DNA of 8,409 nucleotides from Ignavibacteriaceae bacterium (GTDB lineage Bacteria > Bacteroidota > Ignavibacteria > Ignavibacteriales > Ignavibacteriaceae), in the NCBI GenBank assembly GCA_026193755.1, contig JAPHUI010000001.1, positions 1 through 8,409 of the forward strand, read 5' to 3'. The notes beneath the pieces are model-generated. The model was not told where the DNA came from. It searched no databases and worked only from the letters and a program-made list of their open reading frames with translations. A program made the translations under genes and the position numbers. The first letter of the stretch is position 1. Each line of letters starts with the position of its first letter. Positions 1 to 6,659 of this stretch are shown here, one piece after another.

Positions 1-1379
1 ATAACCGTTGTTGCATTTGTATTCTCCGGCCACCAGTACCAGTAATTGTTATGCGGACAGACAACTTCCGGCAGCAGATACTTTTTTCTGTAGTATTCAA
101 TAGCTCCTGCCTCACCATAGTTGTTGCAGTAAACAACTGTATTTTTTCTTTCACTGTCCGGGAGTGATTGAAATACTTTTGAGACGTCTTGTGCAAGATC
201 TTTCCAGCCAAACATATCGGCATAAAACTGTGGTAGCTCGGTTACGTGTCCTTCATTATTTGGTGCTTTTAATATTAATGCTGACTGGTAACCAAGGAAA
301 GTCTGGACCGGAAGTAGCGGACGAGCCAGTGGTGACAGAAAGATTCCAAGCACAACAACAGGAATTGCAAGAGCGAATTTTAGGCGCTTCAATCTTGCAT
401 TCCATTTCATTATCATAACAGCACCACCGGCAAATAGAATTTGAAATGCGGGGGCTATATATTCTGCCTTACTATGCCAGTTGATAAAAAGAATAGCAAA
501 GGTAACAAGCCATATATAACCAACTGGACGAAAGATCCGGGAGTTTTTATTAAAGAAATAAAACACTAGTCCGGGAATCCATATTAAAAAAGAAAGAGGA
601 TTAAAAATTAAAATCATATCGAGCATAAATGACACAGGAGTTAGTCCGCCGTACTTTCTTTGAGCAGCATTTCTCATAAATTCAAGATGAGCCAGGTTAT
701 GTGTTAAATTCCAGATGATATATGGTGAGAAAATTAGCAAAGCTATTCCGGCAGCAATGTATGGATACTTTGTTTTAAGTTCTTCTCTCAGCGGTGTAAA
801 CAGAGTGCCGATAAATACTCCGGCTCCTAACCATAGCATACTTGTTTTGTTAAGCAGCCCTAGCCCGATTACAACACCGAGCGCATACCATAGATTGCTG
901 TTCGTAGATTCGGAAATCTGAAGGAAAATATAAGCAGCCAGAATCCAGAAAAAGAAATCAAAAACATTCATTGAATAGATGGTTATCATTCCGAGGAAAA
1001 TTGGGGATAGCATAAAAGTAACCATCGCGATAATTACAGCACTCCTACCGCCTCCAAGCCTGAAGGTAAAAAGTCCGAGAAAAAATAAAGTTGCGGAACT
1101 AACAAATGCAGGGAGTAATCTTATAACAAAAAGTGAATCACCGAGAAAAAACTTCCAGACAGCAAGCACCCAGATAGAAAGGGGCGGCTGATCAACATAT
1201 CCAAATGCTGGTCTGTTTGCGCAGGCAATGTAGTAAAGCTCATCACGGAAAATACCATAGGATGTAAAATAAAGTGTAGCAATATATATGAGAAGGTTAA
1301 GGATGGAAATTGATAGAATGATATTTAATATTTTCTCGTTCCTTTTAGCAACCGGATCTTCGGTAACAGTTTTTCTCAA
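1..1379 (-). CDS. GT39/PMT-family membrane glycosyltransferase (partial, C-terminus off the left edge)
   Basis: An uninterrupted frame of 459 codons runs from a TTG start at 1379 to the window edge. Family members of this kind (ArnT/PMT_2-like) move a sugar from a polyprenyl-phosphate carrier to an acceptor on the outer face of the inner membrane. The first membrane segment is about residues 17-38. It is followed by the family's extracytoplasmic loop motif RDELYY (45-50, with the acidic D46-E47 pair expected at the active site) and GYVDQPPL (60-67). Many hydrophobic segments follow. The C-terminal soluble part shows YGEAGAIEYY (421-430) and HNNYWYWWPE (443-452), typical of this subgroup. The TTG is chosen because GGGAGA lies 6 bases upstream and an in-frame TAG closes the frame further upstream; no ATG is available. 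The acceptor substrate cannot be told. It is divergent from the lipoprotein at 1800 and gives no sign of belonging to the sigma/kinase system. Confidence 0.88.
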   Translation of the reverse strand, partial: MRKTVTEDPVAKRNEKILNIILSISILNLLIYIATLYFTSYGIFRDELYYIACANRPAFGYVDQPPLSIWVLAVWKFFLGDSLFVIRLLPAFVSSATLFFLGLFTFRLGGGRSAVIIAMVTFMLSPIFLGMITIYSMNVFDFFFWILAAYIFLQISESTNSNLWYALGVVIGLGLLNKTSMLWLGAGVFIGTLFTPLREELKTKYPYIAAGIALLIFSPYIIWNLTHNLAHLEFMRNAAQRKYGGLTPVSFMLDMILIFNPLSFLIWIPGLVFYFFNKNSRIFRPVGYIWLVTFAILFINWHSKAEYIAPAFQILFAGGAVMIMKWNARLKRLKFALAIPVVVLGIFLSPLARPLLPVQTFLGYQSALILKAPNNEGHVTELPQFYADMFGWKDLAQDVSKVFQSLPDSERKNTVVYCNNYGEAGAIEYYRKKYLLPEVVCPHNNYWYWWPENTNATTV

Positions 1380-1503
1380 TTCTAATCTCCCTAAGAATTT
1401 ATATTCCTAATAACAGCTAAATGTAATTTAATAATCTTCTAAGAAGTTCATAAAAAATTGTGCAAAATATTTTTATGGAGATTTGATTTTTTCAGGGAAT
1501 TAG

Positions 1504-1545
1504 AGGACGTCATAGTTTGATGGCGGCGTCACTGGTGACGATTGG
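1504..1545. repeat. Short GC-rich island with inverted repeats
   Basis: A roughly 40-base GC-rich patch stands out in otherwise very AT-rich spacer. It contains the palindrome GACGTC (1506-1511), a second GGCGTC (1525-1530), and a small hairpin in which CGTCA (1527-1531) pairs with TGACG (1536-1540) across CTGG. No T-tract follows, so it is not a typical terminator. It could be a dispersed intergenic repeat, a protein-binding site or the worn end of a mobile element; none of these can be decided from one copy. Confidence 0.35.
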
Positions 1546-1719
1546 ATAACTATTTTATTTCTTCACTTAATTGATGCGATTATCATGCAAAAATTACACA
1601 ATTTGAGATTTGCATTATTAGCCTTGTTTTGTTCAAACTCAGTCTGAAAGCAATAGAATAAAGCTCTCCAATATCTTCGATTTCCATCAGTTCTCATACA
1701 ATAAAAAAATAAATTAAAA

Positions 1720-1754
1720 TCCGTTATCACTTTTGCTTCCTTTTACTGCGTTTA
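1720..1754 (+). promoter_or_regulatory. Probable ECF-sigma promoter for the C2-like lipoprotein (copy 1)
   Basis: Two boxes, TCCGTTATCACTTT (1720-1733) and CTGCGTTTA (1746-1754), are separated by 12 bases. The same two boxes with the same spacing occur at 6028-6062, while the spacers differ completely. The right box contains CGTT, resembling the CGT-type -10 element of many ECF promoters. The left box would then be the -35 element. If so, transcription would begin near 1762, leaving a leader of about 40 bases before the start codon at 1800. The adjacent ECF sigma factor (5394-5966) is the obvious candidate reader, by inference. Confidence 0.7.
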
Positions 1755-1799
1755 ATAATAGAAGCACAAATAATTATTAACCAACTAAGGAGCAATAAA

Positions 1800-2369
1800 A
1801 TGAAAAACTTAATTAAACTCGCTTTTGCAATGATACTTGCAGCTCTATTATTTACTGCCTGCAGTAATGAAGACAATCCAATAGGTCCAACTGATCCCGG
1901 AGGTAATAATGGTGGTGGTGAGCCAATCGTTATTAATACTCCAAGATATATGCACATTGAAAATATATCGGTTAAACATTTCCCCAAAAACAAACCAAAT
2001 GGAGATACCTGGGATTGGAATCCTCTTTCTCCAACAGAGAGAAAACCTGATATCGAAGTTGTTCTTCAAAGATCAGGAAACTATCTGCCGGCATTCTGGT
2101 CTGACAAAAGAATGAATGCCAATTACACTAGTACGTATGTATTTACACAACCAGCTTCAGAATATGACGGAGAACTTCCTTACGATGTACCTTATGGACA
2201 GACATGGAAAGTAAACCTTATCGATGATGACTTTGGTGGTAACGATCATATGGGTTCTGTAACAGTGAAGCCCTCTTCAATTTACAATGATGATAATGCA
2301 ACTAACTTTAACAAAACACTATCAAGCGGTGATCTGAAAATTAAAGTTAGAGGTGCTTGGATTTATTAA
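1800..2369 (+). CDS. C2-domain-like lipoprotein
   Basis: A 189-residue protein with a lipoprotein signal peptide: a short basic start, a hydrophobic core and the lipobox FTAC with the lipidated cysteine at residue 21. AAGGAG sits 8 bases before the ATG. A Gly/Asn/Pro-rich linker (about 22-42) leads to a single beta-rich domain (about 48-189). That domain has the pattern of a C2 sandwich: an acidic/Trp-rich loop DWDWN-like around 69-74, KPDIEVVL (82-89) as the DPYV-type strand, then a Trp strand (W136) and DDDFGGNDHMG (142-152) resembling the D-x-D...D-x-x-G calcium loop. Calcium binding through D142, D144 and D149 is an inference from this pattern. The upstream bipartite motif suggests control by the nearby ECF sigma factor. 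It ends only 13 bases before the convergent kinase gene. Lipoprotein nature is firm; the C2 assignment is moderate. Confidence 0.85.
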   Translation: MKNLIKLAFAMILAALLFTACSNEDNPIGPTDPGGNNGGGEPIVINTPRYMHIENISVKHFPKNKPNGDTWDWNPLSPTERKPDIEVVLQRSGNYLPAFWSDKRMNANYTSTYVFTQPASEYDGELPYDVPYGQTWKVNLIDDDFGGNDHMGSVTVKPSSIYNDDNATNFNKTLSSGDLKIKVRGAWIY

Positions 2370-2377
2370 AATATAAA

Positions 2378-2404
2378 GGATGTCACGGTGTAGCTGTGAC
2401 ATCC
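2378..2404 (-). terminator. Hairpin terminator overlapping the kinase stop codon
   Basis: A perfect 9-base-pair stem (GGATGTCAC at 2378-2386 with GTGACATCC at 2396-2404) encloses a 9-base loop. In the leftward direction it is followed by a T-rich run (TTTATATTTT), making it a good intrinsic terminator for the sigma/kinase operon. The last codons and TGA of the kinase (2383-2385) lie inside the stem. Rightward, the sequence after the stem is AATTTA, so it may also stop transcripts of the convergent lipoprotein, less efficiently. Confidence 0.7.
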
Positions 2405-5355
2405 AATTTATCTGCATCAGCATTGCTCAGCAACTCCCGGTATTTCATGGCCTTATCCTTTTTTCCCCATATCTCATAATTTTTTATCATTATTTTCAAA
2501 TCACTGATTGTTAACCTGTCATCCTTTCCTCTTTTAACCAGTAAATTATCATAAGCTTTTAGTAAAATTTTTTCCGCCTCTTCGTATTTACCTTCCCTTG
2601 AATAACATTTACCTAAAAGACTTTCTGCATAAGAAATATTCCAGTGATCTGCTGGAAGCTTTTTTCTGTATGCCTCAAGTCCTTTCTTGATATTTTGTTC
2701 AGCTTCGGCAAAGCTTTTTGTTTCAATGAGCGCATTTCCTAATCCGAGGAAAGCATTTGCCGTTTGTGGATGATCTTCACCCAGCATTTTTATTCTCAAC
2801 GAAAGAGATTTTCTATACAATTCAACTGCTTCTTTATACCTTTCCTCACTGGTCAGAAGTGCGGCATAAATATTCAGACTTGTAACCACATTCGGATGAT
2901 TCTCTCCAAGCAACTCAATCCTCATATCTAAAGCTGACTTTAATAAAGGTTCAGCAAGTTTATACTTACCCCACCGGTTATAGAGCACGCCAAGATTGCT
3001 CATACTGGTTGCAACTTCCGGATGTTTTTCTCCATATATTTTTGTATTCAGGGCTAATGATTCTTTATAAAGTTTTTCAGCTTTCGCATAATCTCCTTTA
3101 TCACTAAGAATTCCGGCAAGGTTATTTAAATCCAAAGCAATGTAAGGGTGTTCTTCACCTAAAAGTTTTTTATCTAGTTCAAGTACTTCAGAATATAATT
3201 TTTCAGCATCGTTTAAATCGCCCATTAATGCAGTGTTTGATGCAAGGTTATACAGATCGGTTGACACTACAGGATGAAGATTACCAAATAGTTTTTTATC
3301 AATCTCTACTGTTTCGTTGAATAATTTTGAAGCTTCTTCATATTCACCCATCTGCTGAAGAAGGAAAGCCAGGTTTCCTATTGTTTCAGTGACCGATGGA
3401 TGAATTTTGCCGTAAATTTTTTCTTTTTTCTGAAGAGCTTCTTCAAGTAATTTTTTTGCTTCCTCAAATTCTCCCATATCCTCTTTAAGCAGTGCAAGAT
3501 TGTTCATTGATTGAGCAACTTCCGGACTTTCCGAAGATAATAACTTTTTACGTATCGCTAACGAGGCGGCTAATAATTTTTCGGATTGATCATAATCTCC
3601 CTCTTCACGAAGAACCATTGCTAAGTCGTTCATACTTTCGGCAGCTTCAAGACTTTCTTCACCGTAAATATTTTTTCTCTTCTTTAGAGCTTTGTTAAAT
3701 TTTTCTATTGCTGATTCGTATTCTCCCATTGCAAAATTTAAGTTGGCCAGATCGTTAAGACTTTTTACTGTTTCAGGACTATTACTTCCCAACAGAGAAT
3801 CATTAATTGAATAGGATTTTTGTAGAAGCACAAGAGCATTATCATACAACCCAAGACTTTTATAAACATTACCGGTAACATCGAGCATATTTGCCATCAC
3901 TTCCGGCTGATCTGATAATTCACTTTCAATTCGTTTTACACCGATATCCAGCAACTCCCGTGCTGTGATAGTTTCACCTCTGGACTGTTCAGGATCAGAG
4001 ACCTGGAATATACCTGCAAGAAATTCAGAAACTTTTTTGGATTTCTCTGCTTCCAGTTGAGCTTTGTCTCTTTCTTCTGCAAGCTGTATCGTATAAAAAA
4101 CAGTAACAACTGTAATTATCAGGACAGCAATCGAAGCAACAACAACTCCGACTTTGTGTCTTTGAATAAATTTTCTGGCTCTGTAACCAGCAGTGCTTTT
4201 ACGAGCAGATACGGGTAATTCGTTAAGATGGTTATTAATATCTGTTATGAGTTGAGCTATTGAACTATATCTTCTTTCTGGTTCTTTTCGGATTGCCATT
4301 AAACAGATATTATCGAGATCACCAGCAATTCTTTTCTTCAATTTCGAAACCGTAGTCTTACGTTTTTCTGTAATAAACTTTGAAGTTATTTTATTTTCAT
4401 CATCGGTTTCGGAGACTGATATTTTAGTGATCATTGTGCTTGGCTTTTGCGGCTCTGTTAGGCAAATTATTCTCTCCATCTCAAGAGCTGAGGTAGATTT
4501 TATTTCATAAGGCGGACAACCAGTGAGTAACTGGTATAGAATTAATCCCAAAGAATAGATATCGGTTGCCGTGCTTACAGGTTCTCCTCTCACCTGTTCG
4601 GGTGACGCATACTCCGGCGTCATCACTCTAATCCCGGTTCGGGTTACAAACTTTTGCTCTTCATCTTCCTCAAATACTTTGGCTATTCCAAAATCAAGCA
4701 GCTTAACCCTTCCATCTTCCTGAACCAGAATGTTGCTCGGTTTAATATCCCTGTGTATTACAAGATTTTGATGTGCATATAAAACTGCTTCACAAACTTT
4801 TATAAACAGCGCAAGCCTTTGTTCGATGTTTAGATTATTATCATCGCAATATTTTGTAATCGGTTTGCCTTCTACATACTCCATCGTGAAATATGGAAGA
4901 CCCAATTCAGAAATGCCGCCATCCAATAGCCTTGCAATGTTTGGATGCTGAAGTCTCGCCAGTATTTGTCTTTCTTCTTCAAACCGGGCAACTATTTCTT
5001 GAGAATTCATTCCAGGTTTAACAATCTTCAGAGCAACTTTTTGTTCAAAATGTCCGTCAACTCTTTCAGCCAGATAAACAGAGCCCATCCCACCGAAACC
5101 AATCTGATTTATCGCCCGGTAATTCCCGAATGTTTTTCCATCGAGAGTTGCATCATCAAAAGCAATAAAATCTGTTGCAGAGACTGAGAAAATACTATGC
5201 TCTTTTTCATCAGCCTGAAGCAAAGAGATTACCTCATCAAAAAGTCCTTTGTCATCACCACATTCACTTTTCAAGTAGCTTTCTCTTTTAGAAGACTCAA
5301 GCTCAAGAGCTATTTCAAACAGTGATTGTATTTTTTCCCATCGACCGGGATTCAT
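2383..5355 (-). CDS. Transmembrane Ser/Thr protein kinase with TPR sensor domain
   Basis: A 990-residue protein. The frame stays open upstream to 5520, but the start at 5355 is preferred because MNPGRWEKIQSLFEIALE is the usual beginning of this family; the ribosome site is weak. After an N-terminal helical segment (1-75) comes a complete Hanks-type kinase domain (about 79-378): Gly loop GFGGMGSV (86-93), ATP-binding K110, helix-C E128, HRDIKPSN (201-208, catalytic D203), DFG (221-223), TPEYASPEQ (246-254), D265 and PPY (281-283). All key residues are present, so it should be active. A single membrane segment (about 402-422) places the kinase in the cytoplasm and the C-terminal part outside it. 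That part holds eleven 42-residue TPR units (489-950) plus a partial one. The gene follows the ECF sigma factor by 38 bases on the same strand, so the sigma factor is its likely substrate (inference). Signal unknown. Confidence 0.93.
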   Translation of the reverse strand: MNPGRWEKIQSLFEIALELESSKRESYLKSECGDDKGLFDEVISLLQADEKEHSIFSVSATDFIAFDDATLDGKTFGNYRAINQIGFGGMGSVYLAERVDGHFEQKVALKIVKPGMNSQEIVARFEEERQILARLQHPNIARLLDGGISELGLPYFTMEYVEGKPITKYCDDNNLNIEQRLALFIKVCEAVLYAHQNLVIHRDIKPSNILVQEDGRVKLLDFGIAKVFEEDEEQKFVTRTGIRVMTPEYASPEQVRGEPVSTATDIYSLGLILYQLLTGCPPYEIKSTSALEMERIICLTEPQKPSTMITKISVSETDDENKITSKFITEKRKTTVSKLKKRIAGDLDNICLMAIRKEPERRYSSIAQLITDINNHLNELPVSARKSTAGYRARKFIQRHKVGVVVASIAVLIITVVTVFYTIQLAEERDKAQLEAEKSKKVSEFLAGIFQVSDPEQSRGETITARELLDIGVKRIESELSDQPEVMANMLDVTGNVYKSLGLYDNALVLLQKSYSINDSLLGSNSPETVKSLNDLANLNFAMGEYESAIEKFNKALKKRKNIYGEESLEAAESMNDLAMVLREEGDYDQSEKLLAASLAIRKKLLSSESPEVAQSMNNLALLKEDMGEFEEAKKLLEEALQKKEKIYGKIHPSVTETIGNLAFLLQQMGEYEEASKLFNETVEIDKKLFGNLHPVVSTDLYNLASNTALMGDLNDAEKLYSEVLELDKKLLGEEHPYIALDLNNLAGILSDKGDYAKAEKLYKESLALNTKIYGEKHPEVATSMSNLGVLYNRWGKYKLAEPLLKSALDMRIELLGENHPNVVTSLNIYAALLTSEERYKEAVELYRKSLSLRIKMLGEDHPQTANAFLGLGNALIETKSFAEAEQNIKKGLEAYRKKLPADHWNISYAESLLGKCYSREGKYEEAEKILLKAYDNLLVKRGKDDRLTISDLKIMIKNYEIWGKKDKAMKYRELLSNADADKLDVTATP
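2506..3891 (-). repeat. Eleven in-register 42-residue TPR units in the kinase
   Basis: Protein-level tandem repeats at residues 489-950. Units begin at 489, 531, 573, 615, 657, 699, 741, 783, 825, 867 and 909, with no insertion or deletion between them. A partial unit follows from 951 to about 976. The consensus is SLNNLA-L--x-G-Y-EAE-L-x-x-AL-I-x-K-LGE-HP-VA, the kinesin-light-chain/TPR_12 type. Such arrays bind peptides or protein partners along a superhelical groove. Being after the membrane segment, this one should face the periplasm. Confidence 0.85.
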
Positions 5356-5393
5356 TAGAATAATTCTTAATAATTTATGATTTGTAATTGAGT

Positions 5394-5966
5394 TTAAAGA
5401 TCCTGCTTCAATTCTCTGCTCAGCCATGCTTTGGCTAAACGAAAATCTCTTCGAACAGTTGGAACAGAAACATTCAGTATCTCTGCAATTTCTTCGTGAT
5501 TCAATCCTACAAAAAACCAATGCTCGATTATTTTTGATTGTCTTTGATTTAGTCGTTCTAGTTTTTTCAAAGCTTCGTCAAGAGCAATCAGTTCTTCCGG
5601 TTTTGATTCACGTTTCATCTTATCATCAATAAATGTTGCAATAACCTGGTTACCTCCACGCTTTTGTGCTATTCGGGCATTTGCATAATTAATTAATATC
5701 CTTCGCATTGCCTGCGAGGCTATACCAAAAAAGTGAGCCCTGTTCTGCCAGGTAATTTTATCCTGGTCAACAAGTTTCATATACGCTTCATGAACAAGTG
5801 CGGTTGCATTTAAGGTGTGATTACTCCTTTCACCTCTCAAATGCATATGAGCAAGCTGGTGCATTTCCTTATAAACCAACGGCATCAGCAAATCCACAGC
5901 CTGCCGGTTTCCTTTGCTAAGGTCAAATAAAAGCTGTGTTACCTGGTTTTTGGAATCATCTATCAA
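5394..5966 (-). CDS. ECF-type RNA polymerase sigma factor (kinase-associated group)
   Basis: A 190-residue protein with region sigma-2 at about 14-103 and sigma-4 at about 130-187; the helix-turn-helix that reads the -35 element is near 155-178 (HEEIAEILNVSVPTVRRD). It matches the ECF group (Sigma70_ECF, TIGR02999-like) commonly found beside Ser/Thr kinases. The start is TTG at 5966, supported by AAGGA 9 bases upstream. The region-2.2 element that is normally DAED before LVQE reads NATA before LVHE here (53-60). So the acidic patch contacting the beta-prime clamp is missing and T55 stands in its place. No anti-sigma factor is present; the downstream kinase gene takes that position. The best guess is activation by phosphorylation, as known for Vibrio EcfP/PknT. 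Its probable targets are the two promoter-like motifs at 1720 and 6028. Confidence 0.93.
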   Translation of the reverse strand: MIDDSKNQVTQLLFDLSKGNRQAVDLLMPLVYKEMHQLAHMHLRGERSNHTLNATALVHEAYMKLVDQDKITWQNRAHFFGIASQAMRRILINYANARIAQKRGGNQVIATFIDDKMKRESKPEELIALDEALKKLERLNQRQSKIIEHWFFVGLNHEEIAEILNVSVPTVRRDFRLAKAWLSRELKQDL

Positions 5967-6195
5967 ATTGGAAAATCCTTACAATCATCAAAAATTGAAC
6001 AAAAATATGTAAAAAATATTTTCGAATTCCGTTATCACTTTAACAAAAAATTCCTGCGTTTAGTTATTGAAGCCTAATAATTAAAAATTCAAATAAGATT
6101 AAAACGAAGCAGATAAAAGAATTCATTAAAAAGTAAAGTAGTAAATGATAGTAATTATTACAAACAAAATAATCAATCAATTAAGAGGAAACACA
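5967..6195. other. Divergent regulatory spacer between sigma factor and lipoprotein operon
   Basis: 229 AT-rich bases. They hold the second promoter-like motif (6028-6062), facing right. Beyond it lies an AT-rich leader of about 125 bases, in which I see no clear structure. Facing left toward the sigma factor I find no copy of the motif. A TATTTTTG resembling a Bacteroidota -7 element (complement of 6000-6007) occurs but has no matching upstream element at proper spacing, so the sigma gene's own promoter is unassigned. Confidence 0.55.
6028..6062 (+). promoter_or_regulatory. Probable ECF-sigma promoter for the two-lipoprotein operon (copy 2)
   Basis: TCCGTTATCACTTT (6028-6041) and CTGCGTTTA (6054-6062) are separated by 12 bases, identical in both boxes and spacing to 1720-1754 while the spacer bases differ. 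Similarity continues just downstream: GAAGC occurs at the same offset, followed closely by AATAATTA in both copies. It lies between the divergent sigma gene and the first lipoprotein and points toward the lipoprotein, with a predicted leader of roughly 125 bases. Confidence 0.7.
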
Positions 6196-6627
6196 ATGAA
6201 CACAATCAAACAAACTGCAAAGGGCTTGTTAACAATCTTAGCTTTATTAATAGCAATGATAAACTTTTCTGCCTGCTCAAAGGATGAAAACCCTGTATCG
6301 CCCGGTGAAACAAATATTAGCGGAAGCTGGAAAGGACCCTTCAACCATCCTGCGTACTATTCCGGTTACCTGGAAATGAGCGTAGTGCAGAATAACAACA
6401 ATGTAACGGGAACATTTCACTTATACCTTTCACCCGGTTACAGCGGCGAGGATTACTACGGCAACGTTACAGGTTCACCTTCGAATAACGGAAAGTATAA
6501 TCTTTCTCTCATCAATACCGACTTTACTTATGCCTGCGACCTAACTTTAAATCCGGATTCCCTAAGCGGTAACTGGGTATCAACCAGCAATGGAACAACT
6601 GGAACACTTACAGTAATTAAACAATAA
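6196..6627 (+). CDS. Small beta-rich lipoprotein, lipocalin-like pattern
   Basis: A 143-residue lipoprotein. The frame extends upstream to an ATG at 6145, but the start at 6196 is preferred because AGAGGA lies 6 bases before it and a normal signal peptide begins there. The lipobox is FSAC, with the lipidated cysteine at residue 27. The residues after it (S-K-D-E-N) fit the X-K-(D/E)2-X surface-export signal known from Capnocytophaga lipoproteins. The mature part is short and beta-rich: ISGSWKG (41-47), YLEMSVVQNNNNVTGTF (58-74), a second GNVTGS (89-94), LSGNW (123-127) and a final TGTLTVIKQ (135-143). This spacing of GxW and VTGT strands resembles small lipocalin-like barrels seen in Bacteroidota lipoproteins; the ligand is unknown. 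First gene of the operon downstream of promoter copy 2. No specific function can be assigned. Confidence 0.85.
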   Translation: MNTIKQTAKGLLTILALLIAMINFSACSKDENPVSPGETNISGSWKGPFNHPAYYSGYLEMSVVQNNNNVTGTFHLYLSPGYSGEDYYGNVTGSPSNNGKYNLSLINTDFTYACDLTLNPDSLSGNWVSTSNGTTGTLTVIKQ

Positions 6628-6659
6628 TTCAATTAATACATTAACTAAAGAGGACTAAA

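Larger units (their letters stand above)
1380..1799. other. Divergent intergenic region, 420 bases
   Basis: This is AT-rich spacer between the glycosyltransferase (leftward) and the lipoprotein (rightward). I see no convincing coding frame or RNA gene. It contains the GC-rich inverted-repeat island at 1504-1545 and the promoter-like motif at 1720-1754, listed separately. The glycosyltransferase promoter must lie in the left part, but I cannot identify it. Confidence 0.6.

Noticed and set aside
164..1191. Three small plus-strand open frames (164-418, 715-921, 979-1191)
   Set aside because: They lie opposite the continuous glycosyltransferase frame, whose motifs are clear; they look like antisense shadows.
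1421..1720. CRISPR, tRNA or insertion-sequence features in the long spacer
   Set aside because: No regularly spaced repeats, cloverleaf-like arms, terminal inverted repeats or transposase fragments were visible.
1727..2115. Small frames on either strand overlapping the C2-like lipoprotein
   Set aside because: They have no recognisable content and overlap a well-supported lipoprotein.
5356..5520. 55-residue upstream extension of the kinase overlapping the sigma gene
   Set aside because: The extension is Cys/Arg/Ser-rich, overlaps the end of the sigma gene in another frame, and lacks family similarity; MNPGRW at 5355 is the family's normal start.
6000..6007. TATTTTTG on the minus strand as a Bacteroidota -7 promoter element for the sigma gene
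   Set aside because: No TTTG/TTG element was found at the required upstream distance, and such T-rich octamers are expected by chance in this AT-rich spacer.
6145..6195. 17-residue upstream extension of the lipoprotein at 6196
   Set aside because: It has no ribosome site and would precede a normal signal peptide; the ATG at 6196 has AGAGGA at good spacing.
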